The position numbers and the translations under genes are program-made. Shown here one piece after another: positions 49,980-58,353 of a stretch of DNA of 61,714 nt. The notes below the pieces were generated by a model that was not told the origin of the DNA, made no database searches, and saw only the letters and a program-made list of their open reading frames with translations. Positions within the stretch are counted from its first letter, which is position 1, and every line of letters begins with the position of its first letter. Origin of the DNA: Deltaproteobacteria bacterium (lineage in GTDB: Bacteria > Desulfobacterota > Desulfuromonadia > Geobacterales > Geobacteraceae). The stretch is from the NCBI GenBank assembly GCA_009668975.1, contig SBEG01000024.1, positions 1 through 61,714 on the forward strand. Reading direction: 5' to 3'.

Positions 49980-50435
49980 TCAGGCAATATTCGTCTTTGA
50001 ATAATGTTCTGGGTCAGCAATCCATGGCTCAATTCCCGAGTTGTTACACCAATGGACGCGGCCATCCTTTATCCAAAAGTGACTGCAACATCCCTTGTTT
50101 TGCCATACTGACGGGTAAAGAGTAGGTCGCCCATATTTACTTTTTTCAACGACCCAACTTGGCTTATGGGTTCTTTGTAAAGATAGGGAAATAACAGTTC
50201 CGCATCCACAGGGGCATTTAAACATTGCCCAAAAAGGAGTATTTTCGTGGATCACAGCTATGAACTCATTTTCTTTTATAGCTGCATTTCCAGGAGTTTT
50301 ATTGACGATTTGCAGCGAGTTATAATGTACCTTTGGCTCTGAGGTACTTCTTCTAGTGTCAGCATCATGATCTTTTGTCTGTTTTTGCGGGAAGAAAAAT
50401 TCACATATTCTACGAAAAACATTATGAAGGCCCAT
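49980..50435 (-). CDS. DUF6527-type zinc protein of the multiubiquitin operon
   Basis: 151 residues. The C-terminal half has FKCPCGCG, then CCSHFWIKDGRVHWCN, a cysteine/histidine set likely to bind zinc, matching DUF6527 proteins found in bacterial ubiquitin-like operons. The N-terminus is basic. It overlaps the E1-JAB gene by 14 bases, so it is the last gene of that operon. Its biochemical role is not known. Confidence 0.8.
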   Translation of the reverse strand: MGLHNVFRRICEFFFPQKQTKDHDADTRRSTSEPKVHYNSLQIVNKTPGNAAIKENEFIAVIHENTPFWAMFKCPCGCGTVISLSLQRTHKPSWVVEKSKYGRPTLYPSVWQNKGCCSHFWIKDGRVHWCNNSGIEPWIADPEHYSKTNIA

Positions 50436-51882
50436 TTATTTCACCCAATATTGGCATTTCCAATCGATATTTACCCTCATTCCTAAGCAGTAAAAAATGT
50501 GTTTGACAATATATGCAGTTTGGATCGTCAACTGGCTCGTTGCTATGAATTGTCATATGGATAAAATCGATCCAGATGTTGTCCTGCCTGAGTTCTTCTG
50601 AAATGCTTCTATACGGTCTGATCAGGTTCATCAATGTCGCGATAACGTTGTCTGCAGTTGCGCTTGTAAATGGCCCAACTCCTGGTGCCTGCTCACCTCC
50701 ACCGACCAAATAATATTCTCGTTTTAAGGTGTCAGGATCAAGCTTCGCAAGTTCCGGATTATTTTTAATCGCTAGTTCATACTTCAACTTTTCGTCAGTT
50801 ACAACGCGCTGACAGCGAAGACATGCGCCAGATTCAGGCAGAATACAACTAACCCTGCCACGATGGTCACGTAGATAAGGGAAACCATCCTCATGGACGT
50901 CGACACGTCCTGTCAATCCACAATCAATGTAAACTTGCGCATGATAGTAGATGGCCTGGTTCATCACATTCCTGCCGGCGATGTCATCCGTACACCCTAA
51001 GACCACATCGGCGCTCGAAAGTGCATCAAGGGCTTCGAAAGATTCGTTCAAGTAATCATCAATTGCCGTGACATGTACGTTCAATTTGAGGCTGTCAATA
51101 AAGTCTTTCAGGGAGATGGCCTTATTATTTCCAATATCTTTAGCTTGATATCCACGTACACGGTTCATATTTGACTTGGCAAGGTCGTCACCGTCGATAA
51201 TGATCAACTCCCCAATACCGGCTCGCGCTAAAAGTGTTGCAACCGCCGATCCAGTTCCACCTGCACCAACCACTACTGCGCGAAGTGAATGGAGTTTGAC
51301 ATTAAATGGTTTTCCAAAAGCAGCTTCCTGGCGCAATAGGATTTCTGGTGACTCATCAGGAAGTGTAATGCCATGGAGGGCCAATTTATCCGACAATACG
51401 CTAATGTGCCGAACTGGCAATACTGATCTTGGTGAATAACCTTGACGTATTCTCGCATTCCACCTGCCATCAGTGAAAGTCATGGCAACCAGAATGGAGG
51501 CTTCTCCGTTGCAACCTGACAGACCACGGAGGATGTTAAGCTCGTTTATATCATCTTGTGACGAAAACTCTATGCTGCTTACGGGGTGATTATGAACGAA
51601 ACCGAGGACAAATCCTTCGATCTCACATTTCAAATAGATTTCCGGCAACTTGCGCATGTTTATTGTGAGGTGGGTTGATGAACTGTCGATGATCCATTCA
51701 TCAGTCAACTCAATCATATGAACTGCCAAATAACGATCCGATTCTGGGATATAATTCACTGCTCGCGCTAACCGCCGAAACAACACGAGTGCACCGCGTT
51801 CATGGCCATTGGGGTGTCCGCAAAGCCACTCTTGCAGAGTACGGTCCTGGCTACCCAAAAAAGTAATTCGATGGCCGGTCAT
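50422..51882 (-). CDS. JAB peptidase fused to E1-like ThiF enzyme
   Basis: 486 residues. The N-terminal part is a JAB/MPN-like domain: a Glu, then GFVHNHPVSSIEFSSQDD with His-x-His-Pro...Ser...Asp as the zinc signature. The C-terminal part is an E1 (ThiF) fold: VVVGAGGTGSAVATLLARAG, NRVRGYQAKDIGNNKAISLK, IDCGLTGRVD, and CLRCQR with CIYCQ as a zinc pair. One protein therefore carries both activation and removal activities for a ubiquitin-like protein. The ATG overlapping the E2 stop (ATGA) is chosen; a start ten codons earlier would overlap more. Confidence 0.9.
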   Translation of the reverse strand: MTGHRITFLGSQDRTLQEWLCGHPNGHERGALVLFRRLARAVNYIPESDRYLAVHMIELTDEWIIDSSSTHLTINMRKLPEIYLKCEIEGFVLGFVHNHPVSSIEFSSQDDINELNILRGLSGCNGEASILVAMTFTDGRWNARIRQGYSPRSVLPVRHISVLSDKLALHGITLPDESPEILLRQEAAFGKPFNVKLHSLRAVVVGAGGTGSAVATLLARAGIGELIIIDGDDLAKSNMNRVRGYQAKDIGNNKAISLKDFIDSLKLNVHVTAIDDYLNESFEALDALSSADVVLGCTDDIAGRNVMNQAIYYHAQVYIDCGLTGRVDVHEDGFPYLRDHRGRVSCILPESGACLRCQRVVTDEKLKYELAIKNNPELAKLDPDTLKREYYLVGGGEQAPGVGPFTSATADNVIATLMNLIRPYRSISEELRQDNIWIDFIHMTIHSNEPVDDPNCIYCQTHFLLLRNEGKYRLEMPILGEINGPS

Positions 51883-52295
51883 CGTTTCGCGTCCGGATAT
51901 TTTAATGCCCATTCAATTCGTCCAAGAACCTTCTGTATGTTGTCGACTTTGGATTTCCAGGTAGCAATATCCCAATGACGTGACCACCGGCAGTACTCCT
52001 TGCCTTTGAACTGACGAGCATCGACTCCTCCAAACCCAAAGACATTCGGGATTGCTTTCCCGTCAGTCCGTGACAATGCAGGATGTACCCAAAACATGTC
52101 GCCACCACTTGTGTTGTAGTCAGATGGGACAATCCAAAGGACCTCAACTAGCTCAAGCGTTACACCTGAATGAATATAAAAGCCAGGCGTCAGAGGGAAG
52201 TTCTTGATCAGGAGAAACCTTTGGGCTTCGTCTTCTTCGTATTCCAGCCCTGATTCTTCGAGAATCCGGTAGTCTTCGTCAAAGAGAAGCGCCAT
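51879..52295 (-). CDS. Prokaryotic E2-like protein (family E)
   Basis: 138 residues. It matches the prokaryotic E2 family E pattern: WIVPSDYNTSGGDMFWVHPA, then GVDARQFKGKEYCRWSRHWD and a C-terminal helix (WKSKVDNIQKVLGRIEWAL). In these proteins the SRH segment replaces the usual E2 active-site region; the adjacent Cys is a candidate active site. It sits between the ubiquitin-like gene and E1, overlapping both by single-codon steps. Confidence 0.85.
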   Translation of the reverse strand: MALLFDEDYRILEESGLEYEEDEAQRFLLIKNFPLTPGFYIHSGVTLELVEVLWIVPSDYNTSGGDMFWVHPALSRTDGKAIPNVFGFGGVDARQFKGKEYCRWSRHWDIATWKSKVDNIQKVLGRIEWALKYPDAKR

Positions 52296-52570
52296 TAATT
52301 AGTACCTGCACTTGAACTGGACTCTTGGGAATAGAATTTTTCGATCCCTTCATCTGCAAGGTCTATCACGTCTTCATTGGCCACCAAACTGCCAGGCTTC
52401 CCCTTAACCTTGATGAACAAGTCCATGCTTTCTGGAATCCCAGGTCCAACTCTTCTGACCTCCGCCCCTGTGATAAATTGCCGATCCCACGTGTAGGGTG
52501 TGTTGTCAATTTTGAAATGATACTTTTTCTTGTCTTGTTCAGGATGATCCTGATGTTTTTCCGTGCTCAT
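52295..52570 (-). CDS. Multiubiquitin-domain protein (ubiquitin-like modifier)
   Basis: 91 residues with one multiubiquitin domain: YHFKIDNTPYTWDRQFITGA, VRRVGPGIPESMDLFIKVKG and IDLADEGIEKFYSQ. After it the tail is Ser-rich (SSSSAGTN). A modifier normally needs a C-terminal Gly or a JAB clip to expose one; here AG lies three residues from the end, so the JAB domain next door could process it. First gene of the operon; the promoter lies in the shared divergent region. Confidence 0.87.
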   Translation of the reverse strand: MSTEKHQDHPEQDKKKYHFKIDNTPYTWDRQFITGAEVRRVGPGIPESMDLFIKVKGKPGSLVANEDVIDLADEGIEKFYSQESSSSAGTN

Positions 52571-52610
52571 GATTTACTCCTTTTTTACTTGAAGTTTTCC
52601 GCCAAGACGG

Positions 52611-52672
52611 GTATAAAAACTGTACGCATAATATATATGCGAATAGTTTATATGTCAATATAGTTTTTATAC
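52611..52672. promoter_or_regulatory. Divergent operator with nested inverted repeats
   Basis: GTATAAAAACTGTA (52611-52624) and TATAGTTTTTATAC (52659-52672) are inverted repeats matching at 13 of 14 bases. Inside lies CGCATA-ATATA-TATGCG (52625-52641). They fill the gap between the modifier operon and the WYL regulator gene, a likely binding site for that regulator. Confidence 0.75.
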
Positions 52673-52696
52673 GTATCGTTAGAATGGGAGATTTGA

Positions 52697-53548
52697 ATGA
52701 AAGATCAGTCAGTTACAATTCCATGGAGTACGCAGAAGCGGCTGCAATTTCTTGAGTTCAAGCTGTATTGGGAAGGAAGGGTCAACCGCGGTGATCTGAC
52801 GGCAGAGTTTGGTATATCCATCCCCCAGGCTTCGGTGGACTTCACGAAATACCAGGAAATAGCTCCAAAGAACATTTCTTACAATTCAAGCGCGAAATAC
52901 TACGAGCCAACCGAAACATTCTCTCCGATATTCATTGAACTATCAGCTGATGCATATTTTTCAACTATCTTGTGTTCACCAACCGAGAGCATTGCCACTT
53001 GTGGATCGGATTATGTTGCAGCTGTTCCAAATCCTTCCCGTGCTATCGACCTAGATGTTTTAAGGACATTGGTTCAGTCCATCAAGAATAAGCAGGTTGT
53101 CTCGGTGGATTATCGATCATTTAACAACCCACAACCAGGAAACACTCGGATGGTTTCACCGCATGCCTTCGGCACGGATGGGTTGAGGTGGCATGTTAGG
53201 GCGTATTGCCATGAAAGTAATTCTTTCAAAGACTTCGTGCTTGGAAGGATAGCTTCTGCAGTTATGGGGTCTGAGTCAAACATTGACGTGAATAGCGACC
53301 ACAAGTGGTTTAACTATGCGGAAGTAGTAATCGGACCAAATCCAAAGTTGAACGAAGCGCAAAAAAATATCGTCGCCATGGATTATGGGATGACTGATTT
53401 TGAATTGAAAATTAAATGTAGGGTTGCCCTCCTTTACTATCTGATGAAAAAGATCGGTATTGATCGAAATGGCAGTGATCGTGCTGGTGAAGAGCAGCAA
53501 ATAGTAACGGTCAACTTTGATGAGATCCAAGCGGCAATTCGTCAGTGA
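52697..53548 (+). CDS. WYL-domain defence regulator (BrxR/CapW-like)
   Basis: 283 residues: an N-terminal winged helix (RLQFLEFKLYWEGRVNRGDL, FGISIPQASVDFTKYQEIAP), then a WYL domain (VSVDYRSFNN, then RWHVRAYCHESNSFKDFVLG) and a C-terminal WCX-like part. BrxR/CapW proteins repress phage-defence operons and are often divergent from them, as here relative to the multiubiquitin operon. GGGAG lies before the ATG. The ligand that relieves repression is not known. Confidence 0.9.
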   Translation: MKDQSVTIPWSTQKRLQFLEFKLYWEGRVNRGDLTAEFGISIPQASVDFTKYQEIAPKNISYNSSAKYYEPTETFSPIFIELSADAYFSTILCSPTESIATCGSDYVAAVPNPSRAIDLDVLRTLVQSIKNKQVVSVDYRSFNNPQPGNTRMVSPHAFGTDGLRWHVRAYCHESNSFKDFVLGRIASAVMGSESNIDVNSDHKWFNYAEVVIGPNPKLNEAQKNIVAMDYGMTDFELKIKCRVALLYYLMKKIGIDRNGSDRAGEEQQIVTVNFDEIQAAIRQ

Positions 53549-53562
53549 AGAAGTAACGAAAC

Positions 53563-53976
53563 ATGAAAATATCCAAGCAACTTACGAATATTAAAACCGA
53601 GCGGGACGTTCGCATCCTCTATGCTGTCGAGTCCGGCAGCCGTGCTTGGGGCTTCGCATCACGTAACAACGACTTCGACGTCCGGATCATCTATATCCCC
53701 CAACCGTAATGGAATCTATCGATTCGTGACCGGCGGGGTGTGATCGAGTGCCCGATTTCAGATGACCTCGATATCAGCGGATGAGATCTTAGAAAAGCTC
53801 TGGGCCTGTTCAGCAAGTCAAATCCGCTGCTTCTGGAGTGGCTCGGCTCCCTGATCATCTACAAAAAGGCCTACGGCCTTGCCGATAGACTGCGTGAAAT
53901 GCTGGCTACCGCTTTTCAACTGAAACGCAGTATGTACCTCTACCTACATATGGCGCGTGGCAATTACCGGGAGTAA
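53563..53976 (+). pseudogene. Predicted nucleotidyltransferase (RlaP/YcgL-like), broken
   Basis: The frame encodes ILYAVESGSRAWGFASRNND, the GSRAWG hallmark of predicted nucleotidyltransferases, with the downstream FDVR site. Two in-frame stops (after IIYIPQP and after DDLDISG) interrupt an otherwise coherent protein to LYLHMARGNYRE. It is probably inactive. It follows the WYL gene by 14 bases. Confidence 0.8.
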
Positions 53977-54084
53977 CCGGTGAATCTCGAAGTGACCAGC
54001 ATTATCATTTCAATAGCAGCGGAAGCTTTGTGCTTCTATTATGTATATCTATCACTAATTTCATAAGAAGGTGGGTTAGATATT

Positions 54085-54657
54085 TTGAAGAACAATCGAA
54101 GCATAGTTTCCCCTCTGAGGATCGACGCGGTCGCTGTTCCAGGTACTGGCGGACTCATCGGCATGGCCATCTGTCCTGGGAAGGATGAATATGCTGGACT
54201 AGGCATCCCTGCAGGACCATGGAAACGGGACCTGGACCTGGATCTCCAGGTTATCTGTGACTGGCAGGCTCAGGCACTGGTAACCCTTATTGAGGAATTC
54301 GAGTTCGAGCTGCTTTCCGTTCCTGAACTGCCGGAGAAGACGCGAGCCTTTGGTATTCGTTGGGTTCACCTCCCGATTGTTGATGTCTGGGTTCCGGACA
54401 GGGTGTTTGAAGAAGAGTGGGAGGTTGTGGGGGAAGAATTGCGGCAGATCCTTCGGGAGGATGGCAGGGTCGTGCTCCACTGTCGTGGTGGGCTTGGCCG
54501 GACCGGGATCATTGCTGCGCGACTGTTGGTGGAGTTCGGCATGGAGCCGCGGGAGGCTATTCGGCGGGTACGGGCCGCCCGACCGGGGGCTATTCAGACG
54601 CAGGAGCAAGAGGACTATGTGTTGAGGCGTGAATCATGGTTGGCTAGGATACGGTAG
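54085..54657 (+). CDS. Dual-specificity phosphatase-like protein
   Basis: 190 residues. The signature HCRGGLGRTG (Cys133, Arg139) is the catalytic P-loop of cysteine phosphatases, with IRWVHLPIVDVWVPD ahead of it supplying the likely general acid, as in CDKN3-type dual-specificity phosphatases. TTG is the only start at a reasonable distance from AGAAGGTGGG. The role may be dephosphorylating a protein, nucleotide or lipid; the substrate is unknown. It sits between the nucleotidyltransferase pseudogene and DISARM. Confidence 0.85.
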   Translation: MKNNRSIVSPLRIDAVAVPGTGGLIGMAICPGKDEYAGLGIPAGPWKRDLDLDLQVICDWQAQALVTLIEEFEFELLSVPELPEKTRAFGIRWVHLPIVDVWVPDRVFEEEWEVVGEELRQILREDGRVVLHCRGGLGRTGIIAARLLVEFGMEPREAIRRVRAARPGAIQTQEQEDYVLRRESWLARIR

Positions 54658-55098
54658 TCAGATGTATCGATTGACCGGAACCAGTCCGTTGCATCTTAAT
54701 TGAAATATTTTTAATGGTGTTGGGTTGTTGCTTCTGGTATTACTTGTTTGGTTAATGAAGAGGTATCTGCCGTTTTAGACTTGTTGAGTTAAGGAAGCGT
54801 TTTTGAAAAAGGGGAATCGGAATGGGTCGTCTGACGAGATGCAGATGGATGAAAGCCGCCATGGTCGGAGATATCTGACAGGCGGCTTTTTTTCAAGTGC
54901 CAGCGATTATTATGGATGTAATCATTGTGCGTTGTAAATGAACCATTGAAGCAAGAAGGTAGCCTATTGAGTAGTAGAAATAATATACCGGCTATCTTAT
55001 CTCTTACTTGGCGAATACTATCCTAATCAATGATCTACAGTACTCGTAGCAAAATACATCTAATTGATTTTATCGTATAAAGAAAATGGAAAGCACTC
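54658..55098. other. Intergenic region before DISARM
   Basis: No supported gene. It contains a terminator-like hairpin (separate entry) and an AT-rich stretch before drmD in which the drmD promoter probably lies; no clear -35/-10 pair stands out. Confidence 0.45.
54853..54893 (+). terminator. Intrinsic terminator
   Basis: AAGCCGCC and GGCGGCTT form an eight-pair stem followed by a run of T. It separates the phosphatase transcript from the DISARM genes. Confidence 0.8.
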
Positions 55099-58000
55099 AT
55101 GGACAATGATCAGATCCCTCGTGTAGGTATGCTTGCTACCGTACGAAACCGACGAGGAGTTATTTCCGCTGTTGAACCTTATGAGGAGCTCGGCTCAGCA
55201 AAGCTACTGCATTTGGTGACAGTTGAATTCACCGAGTACGATGGAGAACCGGAAGAAACCTTGCTTTGGGAACGGGAGTGTCAACCTGTAGTATTGGAAC
55301 CGAACGCTCTTCCTCGTGTAACTGATGAAGCTCCCATGCAGTCGTCTGACTTACTAGCACTCCAACGGGCAAGCCGATGGAGTGCCATCACTCCCTTCCT
55401 CTCTGCCCACTCCCCTCAAGAACGCTCTGAGCCGATACCAACTGCCCCAGTCTACGGTGCCGTTTCAGCCGATGACTTCCAGTTGGTCCCGCTGGCTCGG
55501 GCCATGCGCATGCCGCGTGTATCCTTACTGCTGGCTGATGACGTTGGTCTGGGTAAAACGATCGAGGCTGGGTTGATCCTCGCCGAGTTGATCCGCAAGC
55601 GCCGTATTCGCCGCGTTTTGATCATAACCCCCGCTTCTTTGCGCTACCAGTGGCAGTCTGAAATGGATGAGAAATTTTCCCTTGGCTTTGATGTGGTTGA
55701 CCGTGCCGCTACCCACAGGCTCCAGCGTGACTTTGGCCTGGATGTAAATCCCTGGCGTGCCTTACCGAGAATTATTACTTCCTATCACTACTTGCGTCAG
55801 CCAGATGTATTGGAACAGTTCGAAGCTACCTGCCGGGCTGTCCACCAGGGGCAAGTGTCCGCTCAACTACCATGGGATCTTCTGATCGTCGATGAGGCGC
55901 ACAACTTGATGCCCTCCAACTTCGGTGAAGATAGTGACTTGGCTCAGATGCTGCACCGTCTCACCCCGTGGTTCGAACATCGTCTGTTCCTTACTGCGAC
56001 TCCCCACAATGGTTATACCCGTTGTTTCTCTGGTCTTCTGGAACAGCTTGATCCAGTCCGTTTCACCCGCACGCCCAATTTCACGGACAAGGAACGGAAG
56101 ATGATCGGCGACGTTCTAGTGCGCCGATTGAAGAGTGAAATCAACCATCAGGATAAAGACGCTGGAAGATTCCCCCGTTTTGCCAGCCGCCACCTAGAAC
56201 CGCAACCGTTGTTCATGCTGAAGGGTGAAAAATCTCTTGCCAAGGCAGTTCGGGATTTCTGTGAAGCTCTCAAGAAACAGATCAGGGCAACCCAGGAAGC
56301 TCGGATGGTCCTCAACTTCGCCATTGAGATTCTTCGTAAACGCTTGTTATCGAGTCCGGTTGCTTTCGCTGACTCATGGCTGCGCTTCAAGCTGGGCCTG
56401 GAACAAGGCCAGACCATATTGCCTGCTGAAGTGGCTGCCGCACAGAAGGCGACGGAAGAGGATATTGATGATGACCAGGAACGGGAGAGCCGCGGCCATC
56501 ATGCAGTACACTTGATCGGGGCTTGGATTCACCCCTATGTGGACGTGCTGTCGGCAGAGATTGATGCAATCGATGCGGCATTGACGCAGTTGGCACTGGA
56601 TAAGTTGCCTGTTGTTGAGGCTCAGCCTACCGAGGATGCTCGATTCGAGCGGCTCAAGGAACTGATCAACAACCGGCTGCGTAATTTAGATAAATGGGCT
56701 AACGATGAACGACTGGTCATTTTTACCGAGTATAAGACGACACTGGACTACTTGGTAAATAGGCTGCGGGGCGAATACGGCAAGGATGATAGCGCGCTGA
56801 TTCAGCTCTATGGTGGTATGGACGAACGGGAACGAAAAACGGTCAAAAACGCATTCAATGATCCCGCCTCTCCGGCTCGGATTCTCATTGCCACCGATGC
56901 TGCCTCCGAGGGTCTGAACCTTCAGCAAACTGCCCGCCTTCTTCTCCATTATGAAATCCCGTGGAACCCGTCACGCCTGGAACAACGTAATGGTCGTCTT
57001 GACCGCCATGGGCAGGCCCGTGATGTCACGATCTTCCACTTCGCCAGTGATGACGATGCCGATCTGCGCTTCGTGGCGCGGGTCATCGTCAAGGTGAATG
57101 AAATACGCGAGGATCTCGGCTCCGTTGGCGAGCTGTTCGATGCCGCATTCCAGCGTCGTATGATGGAACTGCAGGAAGATCACGATATTTTTTCGCAACT
57201 GGATCGGCAGATAGCCAGCCGCCGTAATGCAGCCGATGAAGCCAGGGTCCATGTGGAAGAGCGTGGTGTTGAGGAACAGCAGCTATTCTTGCAACTCTTG
57301 AAAGATCTCGACCTTAATCCGGAAACTTTGAAAGAAACCCTTCGTGTTGCATTGGGAGTCAGTAGTGGTCGAGATGTGCTTGAAGGCCCTGATGCGCGAG
57401 GACGGATGCGTATCTCCAGCCAGCTGCCCGGTCAGTGGCAGGCAGTTGTAGATGATTACCTTCGACTGCCGGCTCAACGGGGGGTAATTGGCGCCATGCC
57501 CTGGCTGGTGTTCGATCAGCAGTTCTTCATCCACAATATCAGCGGGCGTCCGGTATTTCGGCAATCTCCTGATACCGTTCTGCTGCACCTCGGTCACCCG
57601 ATGCTGCGGCATGCCTTGGCTTCCTTTGCCCGGCTGCGTTTTCCCGGCGCTCAGGTGGACAGAATATCCCCCAGCCGCTGGACAACGACTATAGGACAGG
57701 TACCAGACGGGGCCGATGCACTCCTGTTGTTCACTGTGGAAGAGATGGCTATCAACGAATTGCGAGAGACCTTCCACCACTGGGTGCGTACCCTGGCTGT
57801 TCCTGTTCGAAGTGGAGTTCTGGGCGATCCGCTCCCCTACGATGGCCCGAATCACGGCACTCCCGGCAAATATGCGGAGGACAAGGTTAATGCCGCTCGT
57901 GAAATTTGGGATGACGTAGATCGCAATCTGAGTCAATTCCTTAAGCAATATCGGGCCTCACTGACCGAAAGCGTCAAGAAGCACCAGATTGATGCTGGAA

Positions 58001-58353
58001 CTGAGGCACGTCTGAGGGAGAAGGAGGCTTTCGAGCGAAGGATTAACGAGGTCGCAGCCCTCCAAAAAACTCAGAGTATCGACAAACTGAAACGGGAGAT
58101 CGAAGAGCGCCGCAGCGGTGCTCTGCAGCTCAGCCTTCTGGAAGATGCCAACGAAATTGCCGAACGGCAACTGCGGGACCTGGAGGATGAACTCAAGCGC
58201 CGCACTGGTCACTTCGGAGAGTTGCTGGAGCGGCTCAAAAGTGAGAAATCACGAATTCTGGACAGGGTAATTCCTAATCGATTTACCCTGCGTGGAGATG
58301 TCCAGGTTTTTCCCGTTACGATTGAAATCCGTTTCCCGGAGGTGCAACGATGA
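55099..58353 (+). CDS. drmD: DISARM class 1 SNF2-like helicase DrmD
   Basis: 1084 residues with an SNF2/HepA-type helicase core: LLADDVGLGKTIEAGLILAE (Walker A, about 147-156), DEAH at 265-268, FLTATPHNGY, then IATDAASEGLNLQQTARLL and RLEQRNGRLDRHGQ. A long C-terminal region (about 660-1080) ends in coiled coils (LKREIEERRSGALQLSLLED). DrmD marks class 1 DISARM, a multi-gene phage-defence system that combines methylation with DNA restriction. The last codons overlap drmMI by four bases. The remaining drmA, drmB and drmC would be expected to the right. Confidence 0.93.
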   Translation: MDNDQIPRVGMLATVRNRRGVISAVEPYEELGSAKLLHLVTVEFTEYDGEPEETLLWERECQPVVLEPNALPRVTDEAPMQSSDLLALQRASRWSAITPFLSAHSPQERSEPIPTAPVYGAVSADDFQLVPLARAMRMPRVSLLLADDVGLGKTIEAGLILAELIRKRRIRRVLIITPASLRYQWQSEMDEKFSLGFDVVDRAATHRLQRDFGLDVNPWRALPRIITSYHYLRQPDVLEQFEATCRAVHQGQVSAQLPWDLLIVDEAHNLMPSNFGEDSDLAQMLHRLTPWFEHRLFLTATPHNGYTRCFSGLLEQLDPVRFTRTPNFTDKERKMIGDVLVRRLKSEINHQDKDAGRFPRFASRHLEPQPLFMLKGEKSLAKAVRDFCEALKKQIRATQEARMVLNFAIEILRKRLLSSPVAFADSWLRFKLGLEQGQTILPAEVAAAQKATEEDIDDDQERESRGHHAVHLIGAWIHPYVDVLSAEIDAIDAALTQLALDKLPVVEAQPTEDARFERLKELINNRLRNLDKWANDERLVIFTEYKTTLDYLVNRLRGEYGKDDSALIQLYGGMDERERKTVKNAFNDPASPARILIATDAASEGLNLQQTARLLLHYEIPWNPSRLEQRNGRLDRHGQARDVTIFHFASDDDADLRFVARVIVKVNEIREDLGSVGELFDAAFQRRMMELQEDHDIFSQLDRQIASRRNAADEARVHVEERGVEEQQLFLQLLKDLDLNPETLKETLRVALGVSSGRDVLEGPDARGRMRISSQLPGQWQAVVDDYLRLPAQRGVIGAMPWLVFDQQFFIHNISGRPVFRQSPDTVLLHLGHPMLRHALASFARLRFPGAQVDRISPSRWTTTIGQVPDGADALLLFTVEEMAINELRETFHHWVRTLAVPVRSGVLGDPLPYDGPNHGTPGKYAEDKVNAAREIWDDVDRNLSQFLKQYRASLTESVKKHQIDAGTEARLREKEAFERRINEVAALQKTQSIDKLKREIEERRSGALQLSLLEDANEIAERQLRDLEDELKRRTGHFGELLERLKSEKSRILDRVIPNRFTLRGDVQVFPVTIEIRFPEVQR

